A DNA stretch of 8,924 bases. Source: Veillonellaceae bacterium UBA5809 (GTDB taxonomy: Bacteria > Bacillota > Negativicutes > Veillonellales > Dialisteraceae). The position numbers were made by a program, and so were the translations under genes. The stretch spans positions 1 to 8,924 of the forward strand of contig DIDD01000095.1 of NCBI GenBank assembly GCA_002417965.1, in the 5' to 3' direction. The notes below the pieces were generated by a model. That model was given only the letters and a program-made list of their open reading frames with translations. It was not told the origin of the DNA and searched no databases. Position 1 is the stretch's first letter, and each line of letters starts with the position of its first letter. Below are positions 1 to 5,997 of the stretch, piece after piece.

Positions 1-1
1 G

Positions 2-814
2 GTATACGCGTTTCATGGCGGACTGGCCGAATACAGAACAGGGGAAGTTGTTTCACGGCCGCTGCGTGCTTCGATTTCTGTCGGATGGGGCGGTTTCCGG
101 GGAGGCCCCTGGGGACCGGGAGGTCCTTTCGGATTTGGTCCGGGCTGGCGGTTCGGCCCCTTCTTCTATGATCCGTGGTTCTGGGATCATTCTATGTATG
201 ATCAGGAGGAGATTCACCGGGGATATATAGACCGTTCCGGCCGTATCATCGCTGATGCTGCTCTGGATCATGTGTATCCCATGACTGATATCGGAGCCCT
301 GGTCAAGAATAACGGACGCTACGGATGGATAAGCCGGACGGGCAATTATACTCTTCATATCCGCTATAAGAATATTGTGCCTCTTCCTGATCAGAATTTG
401 TTCCTTGTGCAGGAAGAAAACGGACGTTGGGGAGCGCTGACCAATCCTGACGGGGCACAGGCTGTTCCGTCTCTGTATCAGGGTCTGTCTGATGCCGGAT
501 CCGGTCTGCTGGCTTACCGGCAGAACGGCAAATGGGGCCTTCTGCAAAGCCGTGACGGACGTATAGTTACACCGGCTGTTTATGATCAGACAGGCCGTTT
601 CGGAGATGGGCTGATTCCTGTAAAATCCGGTCAATCATGGATGTATCTCAATGAATCGGGAAGTCCTGTGCTGACTTTCGGCCAGCCTGTCCAGGATGTT
701 ACCGATTTCCGGCAGGGACGCGCCGGCGTGCGCATCGGCGGACGCTGGGGACTGATTGATGCATCAGGGCATTTCCTGGTACAGCCTGCCTTTGATGATT
801 TGAAGATTTTTTAG
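2..814 (+). CDS. WG-repeat protein, 3' part (5' end outside window)
   Basis: The reading frame is open from base 2 to the TAG at 812-814 (270 codons), so an ATG at 194 is internal and the real start lies left of the window. The C-terminal part carries about five WG-type repeats of the form G-(R/K)-(W/Y)-G-x-(L/I)-x-x-x-G. Their aromatic anchor codons are at 320 (Tyr), 428, 533, 638 and 746 (Trp), a period of 35-36 residues. The copy at 638 is degenerate (Trp-Met instead of Trp-Gly). Before the repeats, bases 83-193 encode a low-complexity linker rich in Gly, Pro, Phe and Trp. WG repeats are known from many bacterial proteins, often exported or surface-linked, with mostly unknown roles; they probably form beta-rich repeat folds. 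No signal peptide can be judged because the N-terminus is missing. The family call is firm; the function is unknown. Confidence 0.85.
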   Translation, partial: VYAFHGGLAEYRTGEVVSRPLRASISVGWGGFRGGPWGPGGPFGFGPGWRFGPFFYDPWFWDHSMYDQEEIHRGYIDRSGRIIADAALDHVYPMTDIGALVKNNGRYGWISRTGNYTLHIRYKNIVPLPDQNLFLVQEENGRWGALTNPDGAQAVPSLYQGLSDAGSGLLAYRQNGKWGLLQSRDGRIVTPAVYDQTGRFGDGLIPVKSGQSWMYLNESGSPVLTFGQPVQDVTDFRQGRAGVRIGGRWGLIDASGHFLVQPAFDDLKIF

Positions 815-834
815 GATCATGCCGTCCGCCATAT

Positions 835-885
835 AAAAAGCTCTCTTTTCTGTTTTGAACTGTACTGCAGAAAAGAGAGCTTTTT
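835..885. terminator. Bidirectional intrinsic terminator between convergent genes
   Basis: An 18-bp perfect stem (835-852 with 868-885) encloses a 15-nt loop. The stem core AGCTCTCTTTTCTG is flanked by A5 on the left and T6 on the right, so each strand reads a stem followed by a U-tract. It sits 20 nt after the WG-gene stop and 46 nt past the stop of the convergent Rrf2 gene, and can serve both. Confidence 0.9.
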
Positions 886-931
886 TATAGATATATAATT
901 GTAAAAACAAAAAGGACAATTCATTCATCCG

Positions 932-1360
932 TCAGGCCGGGTTTTCTCCCGGCTCTGCCTGCTCCGATTCTTGAATCAGGTCCGTGATGAGCTTGCCCGA
1001 AAGCATGCCGTCCATGGTTTTCTGCATCTGCATGTAGAATTTTCTCAGCTGGCATGTCTCCTGCATTCCCAGGCTGCAGTAGCAGTCCGGTTCCATGCAC
1101 CGGGCAATGGCCATTTTGGGTTCCACTGCGCGGGTCACGTCATAAAGGTTGATTTTTTTCCGTGCAATTCGGAATCCTCCCTGAATACCGGAAAAGCGCT
1201 CGGCCAGCCCGGCTGCTGTCAGGTTTCTCATGATTTTCAGCACATAATGCTGAGGAATACCCATTTTTTCTGAAATCTCGTGGGATGTCACAATGGTCTT
1301 CCGTTCTGCCAGACAGTATATGATTCTTATTGCGTAATCGGTCGTTAAATTAAATTGCAT
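932..1360 (-). CDS. Rrf2-family transcriptional regulator with Cys cluster (IscR/NsrR-like)
   Basis: This 142-residue protein has the usual Rrf2 length and layout. The N-terminal helix (LTTDYAIRIIYCLAE) is followed by a winged helix-turn-helix at about residues 24-66 (ISEKMGIPQHYVLKIMRNL, then the wing G-I-Q-G-G-F). The C-terminal half is helical for dimerisation. Four cysteines cluster at 88, 93, 95 and 103 (C-x4-C-x-C-x7-C), where IscR and NsrR bind a [2Fe-2S] or [4Fe-4S] cluster; CymR-type members lack them. A cluster-sensing DNA-binding protein is therefore the best guess, but the exact ligands cannot be settled from sequence. The ATG at 1360 is preceded by GGGAGAG, 3 nt upstream. The gene is monocistronic, convergent with the WG gene, and about 1.9 kb beyond the end of the suf operon, which suggests regulation of suf or of an iron-sulfur or redox response. 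The repeat in its own promoter suggests autoregulation. Confidence 0.88.
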   Translation of the reverse strand: MQFNLTTDYAIRIIYCLAERKTIVTSHEISEKMGIPQHYVLKIMRNLTAAGLAERFSGIQGGFRIARKKINLYDVTRAVEPKMAIARCMEPDCYCSLGMQETCQLRKFYMQMQKTMDGMLSGKLITDLIQESEQAEPGENPA

Positions 1361-1393
1361 AATCTCTCCCAGGAAGTTTATAATTTACTGCAA

Positions 1394-1423
1394 CCGGTAT
1401 AAATAATACATATCCGGTATAAA
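1394..1423 (-). promoter_or_regulatory. Tandem direct repeat, candidate Rrf2 autoregulatory operator
   Basis: Two exact copies of TTTATACCGG (minus strand) lie at 1414-1423 and 1394-1403, starting 20 bp apart, or about two helical turns. One falls inside the spacer of the proposed Rrf2 promoter; the other abuts its -10. A degenerate third element may lie at 1425-1433. The ATACCGGA half resembles the ATACYYGA half-site of IscR type 1 operators with one mismatch. The positions suit a repressor; the binding protein is inferred. Confidence 0.5.
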
Positions 1424-1431
1424 ACGGTCAT
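1403..1431 (-). promoter_or_regulatory. Candidate promoter of the Rrf2 gene
   Basis: On the minus strand, ATGACC (1431-1426) is followed after 17 nt by TATTAT (1408-1403), matching the sigma-70 -35 and -10 boxes at 4 of 6 and 5 of 6 positions. The implied leader is about 35 nt. A second possible promoter lies upstream: TTGACA at 1466-1461 with TAAAAC at 1443-1438, again 17 nt apart. Either or both may be used. Confidence 0.5.
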
Positions 1432-1446
1432 ATTATTGTTTTACAG

Positions 1447-1464
1447 GACAATCTGATGATTGTC
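1447..1464. promoter_or_regulatory. 7-4-7 palindrome overlapping an upstream -35 box
   Basis: GACAATC and GATTGTC form perfect 7-bp inverted arms around a 4-nt spacer. The palindrome overlaps the TTGACA that could be the -35 of a distal Rrf2 promoter. The short arms and central spacer suit a dimeric regulator better than a terminator; there is no U-tract after it on the minus strand. Which protein binds is unknown. Confidence 0.4.
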
Positions 1465-1746
1465 AATAATCAATATCAGTTCTGATTCATATTCAGGATC
1501 ATTCGTGTCATTTTTGAATTTTTTGCGGTAAAATATCACTTTTTTCAGAAAGGAAGGGATACTTCACCGGCATGGGCTTTGTGTATTTTCTCTCTTTTCT
1601 CTGTTTTTCCCATGATCTTTTTCATTTCTTTTTTTTTACAGGAGAAGTCCTTTATCAATCTGATTGTACTGCTCTTTTCTTTTTATACCCTTATCCGTAA
1701 TGTTCCTTATATTTCAGCTCTCTGTTCCAAAGGCAGGTGCCATGAA

Positions 1747-1755
1747 TGGTATACT
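1747..1755 (+). promoter_or_regulatory. Candidate extended -10 promoter of the repeat-protein gene
   Basis: TGGTATACT is an extended -10 (TG-n-TATACT). No good -35 is visible at 17 nt; TTCCAA at 1725-1730 with a 19-nt spacer is the nearest. The implied leader is about 50 nt. It overlaps an in-frame ATG at 1746, which argues that the longer 444-codon version of the downstream gene is not the real one. Confidence 0.4.
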
Positions 1756-1811
1756 ATAAATACATCAGAACCAACTCGATATCACTGATGATTACAGGAG
1801 GATTGATTGTC

Positions 1812-3080
1812 ATGGTAAAATACGCAACCCGTAAAAGATTAGCCGTGCTGGCTGCTGCCGGAATGACCGCATTGGCGTTCGGACTGTATCCCGCGTCCGC
1901 TGCTGATGAGAGCGCAGTCACGTCTCTGTATCCGGGAATTTCCGCTTCTGCTTCCCAGTCTGCGCCGGAGAAAAAAAAATCATTGAATATAGATCAGCAT
2001 ATCCAGTCTTTTGTGACTGACGGAACGATTACTCAGTCACAGGCTGATATTTTGAAGGCTGCTGTGCAGAATTCGCTCACTGAACGGAAACAGAGCGCAG
2101 AAACCCACCGCCAGAAATGGACTGCCCTGAAGGAACAGCTGACTCAGCAGGCCGGTCTCACACAGGCTCAGAGTGATGCTGTCTTCCCGGCCCCGCCGGC
2201 CAAAGGCAGTTCTGAAAGAGATAAAAGGGAGAAACCGTCCGGTGAGCGTATGAAGAGTCCGGAATCCCGCATTCAGTCTCTGACTGACAACGGCACCATC
2301 ACGGCTTCCCAGGCTTCTGTTCTGTCACAGGGACTGCGCCAGAATGCAGTGAGCAGCCGGAACGACATGAAACTCTTCCAGGAAAAAGAAACGGCTGAAA
2401 AAGCAGCGGCTGCCCGTCAGGCTGGCATTTCCGATGAAGTCATGAACCGTATTTTCCCCGGTCCTGGATTCTTCCCCCCTCATGAAAAAAGGGACGGCAT
2501 GCACCGCAGCGCCTACCGTATGCGGACTGAGAAAATCCGTTCTCTGACGGCTGACGGCACAATCACCCAGAAGCAGGCTGACCAGCTGAACAATGCCTTG
2601 ATTGATTTTGATCAGGCTCTGCGCAGCGGGCAGAACAGCCGTATCAAGGCGGATATGGATTTCCGTGAAAAAGCCGCCAAAGACGCCCATGTTTCTCCTG
2701 AAGTCGTGGATGAAGTGTTCGGATTCCACCGCCCTGACGGAGACCGCGGCTCTTTCCGCCCCAAGGACAGTCCTAAGGAAAAGCCGGCTCTGTCCGGTGC
2801 CGACAGCACCACCCGTTCACCGGCTGTCCGCGGAAGCATCCGCCGCATGACGCCGGCCGATAAGATTCAGGAGCTCCAGAACAACGGCACTTTGAATGAA
2901 AAGCAGGCCGGCGTGCTGAAGGAATATATCGCCAAAGCAGACAGCCAGCGGAAGTCAGACCGTCTGTCTTCTGAAAAGGACCGTGAACAGGCACGGGCCC
3001 AGCTCATCAAAAAGTCCGGCGTTTCCGCCGCTGTTATTGATCAGCTCTTCCCTCCCGCTCCTGCGGGGCCCCGCCGCTGA
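1812..3080 (+). CDS. Exported protein with four tandem helical repeats, function unknown
   Basis: The product has 422 residues from the ATG at 1812, which has AGGAGG (1796-1801) 10 nt upstream. The in-frame ATG at 1746 would put a non-signal-like extension in front of a classic Sec signal peptide (basic K3/R7/K8/R9, hydrophobic 10-26, cleavage after A-S-A at about 30). Four repeats of about 68 residues lie at roughly 60-127, 150-217, 238-305 and 348-415. Each begins with an Ile, then 7 residues later (D/N)-G-T-(I/L)-(T/N)-x-x-Q-A, a charged helix, then (G/H)-(L/I/V)-(S/T), and ends at (V/I/L)-F, usually followed by Pro. The Gly-to-Phe distance is exactly 54 in all four, while the charged, proline-containing linkers between repeats vary. 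There is no cysteine, membrane anchor or LPXTG motif in the mature part, so a soluble periplasmic or secreted protein is likely. The G-x-I-T-x-x-Q-A motif recalls SHOCT and DUF2680-like helical hairpins, but I cannot assign a family. Confidence 0.85.
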   Translation: MVKYATRKRLAVLAAAGMTALAFGLYPASAADESAVTSLYPGISASASQSAPEKKKSLNIDQHIQSFVTDGTITQSQADILKAAVQNSLTERKQSAETHRQKWTALKEQLTQQAGLTQAQSDAVFPAPPAKGSSERDKREKPSGERMKSPESRIQSLTDNGTITASQASVLSQGLRQNAVSSRNDMKLFQEKETAEKAAAARQAGISDEVMNRIFPGPGFFPPHEKRDGMHRSAYRMRTEKIRSLTADGTITQKQADQLNNALIDFDQALRSGQNSRIKADMDFREKAAKDAHVSPEVVDEVFGFHRPDGDRGSFRPKDSPKEKPALSGADSTTRSPAVRGSIRRMTPADKIQELQNNGTLNEKQAGVLKEYIAKADSQRKSDRLSSEKDREQARAQLIKKSGVSAAVIDQLFPPAPAGPRR

Positions 3081-3112
3081 TTTACGGGTTAAAAAGTGTT
3101 TTTATGCATGAT

Positions 3113-3150
3113 AAAGGGACGGCAGGCCATTTCAGTCTGCCGTCCTTTTT
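3113..3150 (+). terminator. Intrinsic terminator of the repeat-protein gene
   Basis: A 9-bp GC-rich stem, GGACGGCAG (3117-3125) with CTGCCGTCC (3137-3145), has an 11-nt loop and is followed by T5 (3146-3150). It lies 36 nt after the stop codon. Confidence 0.9.
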
Positions 3151-3180
3151 CTGTATGTTGTCTTGCCCCTGACTGATCTG

Positions 3181-3238
3181 CAAAGAGAACAGGATCCCCT
3201 TCCGGCCTATGGCAGCCTGCAGGGGATCCTGTTCTTTG
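3181..3238. terminator. Hairpin at the end of the suf operon, possible weak terminator
   Basis: Perfect 14-bp arms (3187-3200 and 3221-3234, GAACAGGATCCCCT and its complement) enclose a 20-nt loop. A short A/T extension pairs around a 2-nt bulge. It begins about 15 nt past the sufU stop. On the minus strand the stem is followed only by TCTTT, so termination may be weak; the hairpin could instead protect the 3' end of the suf mRNA. Confidence 0.55.
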
Positions 3239-3253
3239 GTTGCATCATTCATA

Positions 3254-3709
3254 TTATTTGTTTGATTTCACTGTTTTAGACTGGAGTTTCGTCAATGCTT
3301 CTTCCAGTGTGTGCCATCCGAGGACAGCACATTTTACGCGGACAGGCATTTTTGAGATGTCTTTCAGGGATACGGCCGCTTCCAGTTCTTCCAGCTGTGA
3401 TTCGTCTGTGATTTTCCCCCGGATCATGTCAAGGAACAGGTGTACCAGCCGGAGAGCCTCGTCTGCAGTTCTCCCCGATACCAGTTCAATCATCATCGCA
3501 GTGGATGCCTGACTGATGGCACATCCGCTGCCTGTATAGGCCAGATCCTGAATAACGCCGTCCTTCATTTTTACCTGAAGGACAATGTCATCGCCGCAGT
3601 TCGGATTATGTCCATGCTCCGACAGTGTCGGATTTTCAACAGGCCGTTTGTTTGTCTTGTCTTTATTGTATTCCAGAATTAACTCTGTATACAGCTGATT
3701 CATGTCCAT
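3254..3709 (-). CDS. sufU: SufU, zinc-dependent sulfurtransferase partner of SufS
   Basis: This protein has 151 residues, close to the usual SufU length. It belongs to the NifU-N/IscU fold. The ligands of the SufU zinc site are all present: C38 and D40 in N-P-N-C-G-D, C63 in G-S-G-C-A-I-S, and C127 in R-V-K-C-A-V-L-G-W. The stretch of about 20 residues between the second and third cysteines that distinguishes SufU from IscU also appears to be present. In Bacillus subtilis SufU takes the persulfide from SufS and stimulates it, rather than acting as the scaffold. It is the last gene of the suf operon. Its ATG overlaps the sufS stop by one base (TGATG), which points to translational coupling; a second ATG lies two codons in. 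A weak GGGGT lies 10 nt upstream. Confidence 0.95.
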   Translation of the reverse strand: MDMNQLYTELILEYNKDKTNKRPVENPTLSEHGHNPNCGDDIVLQVKMKDGVIQDLAYTGSGCAISQASTAMMIELVSGRTADEALRLVHLFLDMIRGKITDESQLEELEAAVSLKDISKMPVRVKCAVLGWHTLEEALTKLQSKTVKSNK

Positions 3710-4938
3710 CAGTCATCATACCCCATCACAGAACGGACGGTCCGGAGGTGTTTCAGGAAGTACTGCACTTCTTCTTCTGTATTGTAAAAGTAAAAGCTCG
3801 CGCGGCAGCTGGCATAAATTCCCAGGTAGGTATGCAGGGGCTGGGCGCAGTGATGGCCTGTGCGGATGCAGATGCCCACCGCAGAAAGAATTTCCGCCAC
3901 GTCATGGGGATGCACGTCATCCACGGTAAAGGAGACAAGTCCTTCTTTTTCTTCCGGATTTTCTGTGCCGATAATGCGTATATGAGGAATTTGCTGCATG
4001 CCCTGAATAGCCTGCGTTACCAGTTTTCTTTCCTGTTTCTGAATTTCATCAAACCCGATTTCATTCAGATAGCGGATGGCCGCTTCCAGGGATACGGCGC
4101 CTTCTACATTCTGTGTCCCCGCTTCAAATTTCGCGGGCAGTTCTGCAAAGTCCGTGCTTTGTTCGCGCACTTCTTCAATCATGTCACCGCCCAGATTAAA
4201 AGGTTCCATGTCGTCGAGAAGCTGTTCTTTTCCATAGAGTACGCCAATGCCTCCGGATGCGCACATTTTGTGTCCGGAAAAGGCGAAGAAGTCACAGTCC
4301 AGTTCCTGCACATCCACCCGGCGGTGCGGTGCGCTCTGGGCCCCGTCGAGCACAACTACGGCACCGGCCTCATGGGCTCTTTGAATCAGGGGCCGGGGAT
4401 CAAATTCAATGCCCAGTACATTGCTCACCTGGGCAAAGGCTACAATTTTTACATTTTTATTAATCTTCTCCAGGTCTTTTTCCAGAAAATGGCCTGTTTT
4501 TTTATCTACATAAATGTAATCAAGAACAGCGCCTGTTTTCTGCGCCACTCTCTGCCATGTCACCAGGTTGGCATGATGTTCGGCAATGGTAATGACAATG
4601 TGATCTCCCTTTTTCAGGTGTGTTTCACCATAGGAACGGGCAATCAGGTTGAGGCTTTCCGTGGTGTTTCTGGTGTAAATAATTTCCTTTGGGCTCCGTT
4701 TATTGATGAAACGGCGCACTATTTCTTTGGAGCCGTCATAGGCTTCTGACGCGGATATGGCCAGCACATGGGCTCCGCGGTGGGGATTGCCGTTCCCCTG
4801 TGTATTGTATTCGTAGACCGCTTCCAGAACAGGAAGAGGTTTCTGAGAGGTAGCCGCGTTGTCCAAATAGACAATCGGCCGTCCCCCGCATTCTTTTTTA
4901 AGAATGGGAAAATCATTCCGTATCAATTCACTGTTCAT
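3709..4938 (-). CDS. sufS: SufS, group II cysteine desulfurase
   Basis: SufS is a PLP enzyme that converts cysteine to alanine and a protein persulfide, feeding sulfur to SufU. The 409 residues match the usual length. Visible landmarks are the N-terminal Y-L-D-N-A-A-T (24-30), the cofactor-stacking region E-H-H-A-N (120-124), D198 and Q201 in L-D-G-A-Q-S, the Schiff-base lysine K224 in S-G-H-K-M, the persulfide cysteine C364 in R-T-G-H-H-C-A-Q-P, and R379 in S-C-R-A-S, which holds the substrate carboxylate. The short loop around C364 and R-T-G-H-H-C mark it as group II (SufS) rather than IscS/NifS. The ATG at 4938 lies 3 nt after the sufD stop, with AAAGGAG (4953-4947) inside the end of sufD. 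All residues expected for activity are present. Confidence 0.97.
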   Translation of the reverse strand: MNSELIRNDFPILKKECGGRPIVYLDNAATSQKPLPVLEAVYEYNTQGNGNPHRGAHVLAISASEAYDGSKEIVRRFINKRSPKEIIYTRNTTESLNLIARSYGETHLKKGDHIVITIAEHHANLVTWQRVAQKTGAVLDYIYVDKKTGHFLEKDLEKINKNVKIVAFAQVSNVLGIEFDPRPLIQRAHEAGAVVVLDGAQSAPHRRVDVQELDCDFFAFSGHKMCASGGIGVLYGKEQLLDDMEPFNLGGDMIEEVREQSTDFAELPAKFEAGTQNVEGAVSLEAAIRYLNEIGFDEIQKQERKLVTQAIQGMQQIPHIRIIGTENPEEKEGLVSFTVDDVHPHDVAEILSAVGICIRTGHHCAQPLHTYLGIYASCRASFYFYNTEEEVQYFLKHLRTVRSVMGYDD

Positions 4939-4941
4939 CCG

Positions 4942-5985
4942 TTATTCTCCTTTGTGATTCAACTTTGTACGTATATCCTGCAGGGCTTCTTCCTGCAGGG
5001 ACGGTTCCAGTCTGTCAATGACCGGCCGGACCAGGGATTCCACGGCGATGCGCCGGGCTTCTTCCGGTGAAAGGCCCCGGCTCATGAGGTAATACATTTT
5101 TTCTCTGTCCAGCTGGCCTGCACTGGAGGCGTGGTTTCCCACCACGTTGTCTTCTGTGCAGAGAAGAAGCGGCAGGGATATATTTTTGGCTCCCGGATCC
5201 AGCTGTACGGCATAGTCTCCTTCTGTTCCTTCTGCGCCGGAGCAGCCCCGTTTAAAATCGATGGTTCCCCTGAAGATTTTCCGTGACTGACCGGCCAGGG
5301 AACCGCGTACGTCAATCAGGGATTCCGACTCTTTCCCATGATGGGTAATGTGGTAAAAAAGGTCAAGGCGCTGGCGCCCTGTCCCCGCATAGCACAGGCT
5401 TTCTTTCATGACGGAATGGTCTCCGTCAAGTTCGCCCCGGCTGTGTACAATGGTATCTCCTCCGCCCAGTTCCGCGGATACAAAATCAGCCTGTCCGCCG
5501 CCGGCAATGCGGCATTCTCTCTGGTCACAGAGAAATGTATTTTCCATGCCGGTCTGTATTTTTGATACGCGGAGAACGGCCTCTTCCCCAACTTCATAGG
5601 AAGAGGCGGTGCAGCACCGTCCGGGCTTCCCGGTCCCTGTCCATTTCCAGGTCAGGTTCAGCCTGGCTTTTTTCCCCAGTCTGAAAAGGAATACGCCCGC
5701 GTAATCAGGACGGTCTTCTTTCAGCGCAACGGTGATGGTCAGCTCTTGCTCCGTGCCGTCCGGTATGTCAATGCGGCAGGCCGGTCCTGCCGCTGCCGCT
5801 TCCCTTGTTTCCCGGGAAGCTCCCTGAAAGGTGTCAGGGAGTGATCCTCCCGGTCTGACCAGTGCCAGGGAGGAGAATACGGCATCCGCCGTTTTGGCCT
5901 GCTGCGGGAAAGCGATCTCTGTTTCATTGGTATGTAAATGCCGATAGGTCAGCATCGGCAGTCTGTTAATCAGTATCTTTTCCAT
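4942..5985 (-). CDS. sufD: SufD, scaffold subunit of the SufBCD complex
   Basis: SufD pairs with SufB on the SufC ATPase to build clusters. The start at 5985 (MEKILINRLP, 347 residues) has AAGGAGG 5 nt upstream, across the sufB stop. A start at 6027 is in frame but lies inside sufB and has no reason to be used. The N-terminal half is divergent. The C-terminal part is recognisable: beta-helix core, then N-H-A-S-S-A-G-Q-L-D (284-293), Y-Y-L-M-S-R-G-L (298-305) and a helical tail for SufC binding. H285 corresponds, from memory, to E. coli SufD H360 at the SufB-SufD interface; the nearby E. coli Cys358 is a Gly here. It is shorter than E. coli SufD (over 420 residues), mostly through a reduced N-terminal region. 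Position between sufB and sufS supports the call. Confidence 0.93.
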   Translation of the reverse strand: MEKILINRLPMLTYRHLHTNETEIAFPQQAKTADAVFSSLALVRPGGSLPDTFQGASRETREAAAAGPACRIDIPDGTEQELTITVALKEDRPDYAGVFLFRLGKKARLNLTWKWTGTGKPGRCCTASSYEVGEEAVLRVSKIQTGMENTFLCDQRECRIAGGGQADFVSAELGGGDTIVHSRGELDGDHSVMKESLCYAGTGRQRLDLFYHITHHGKESESLIDVRGSLAGQSRKIFRGTIDFKRGCSGAEGTEGDYAVQLDPGAKNISLPLLLCTEDNVVGNHASSAGQLDREKMYYLMSRGLSPEEARRIAVESLVRPVIDRLEPSLQEEALQDIRTKLNHKGE

Positions 5986-5990
5986 CACTG

Positions 5991-5997
5991 CCTCCTT
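5991..5997 (-). promoter_or_regulatory. Ribosome binding site of sufD overlapping the sufB stop
   Basis: AAGGAGG on the minus strand overlaps the sufB TAA (5998-5996) and stands 5 nt before the ATG at 5985. This decides the sufD start and links sufD translation to termination on sufB. Confidence 0.8.

Larger units (their letters stand above)
1361..1811. other. Intergenic regulatory region, T-rich on the plus strand
   Basis: This 451-bp stretch lies between the Rrf2 gene and the exported repeat-protein gene. The first 110 bp hold the Rrf2 promoter, a direct repeat and a palindrome; a further short palindrome (ATCAGTTCTGAT) is at 1475-1486. Bases 1580-1690 are strongly pyrimidine-rich on the plus strand. 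A TTG-started frame at 1579-1788 and a 42-codon ATG frame at 1572-1700 cross it, but their composition simply mirrors the T-richness and neither has a well-spaced ribosome binding site. I see no convincing gene here. Confidence 0.6.

Noticed and set aside
53..634. 193-codon minus-strand open frame over the WG-repeat gene
   Set aside because: It mirrors the coding frame of the WG gene, has no recognisable domain, and would lie fully antisense to a clear repeat protein.
1579..1788. 69-codon hydrophobic frame in the T-rich intergenic region
   Set aside because: It begins with TTG, has no well-spaced ribosome binding site, and its Phe/Leu/Ile richness follows directly from T-rich DNA. It also runs through the promoter and into the ribosome binding region of the next gene.
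1746..1811. Longer start (ATG 1746) for the repeat protein
   Set aside because: The ATG lies within the proposed -10 region and the extra 22 residues would bury a canonical signal peptide. ATG 1812 has AGGAGG upstream.
3625..4749. 374-codon plus-strand open frame over sufS
   Set aside because: It is antisense to a complete cysteine desulfurase with all catalytic residues; its His/Phe-rich translation is typical of a shadow frame.
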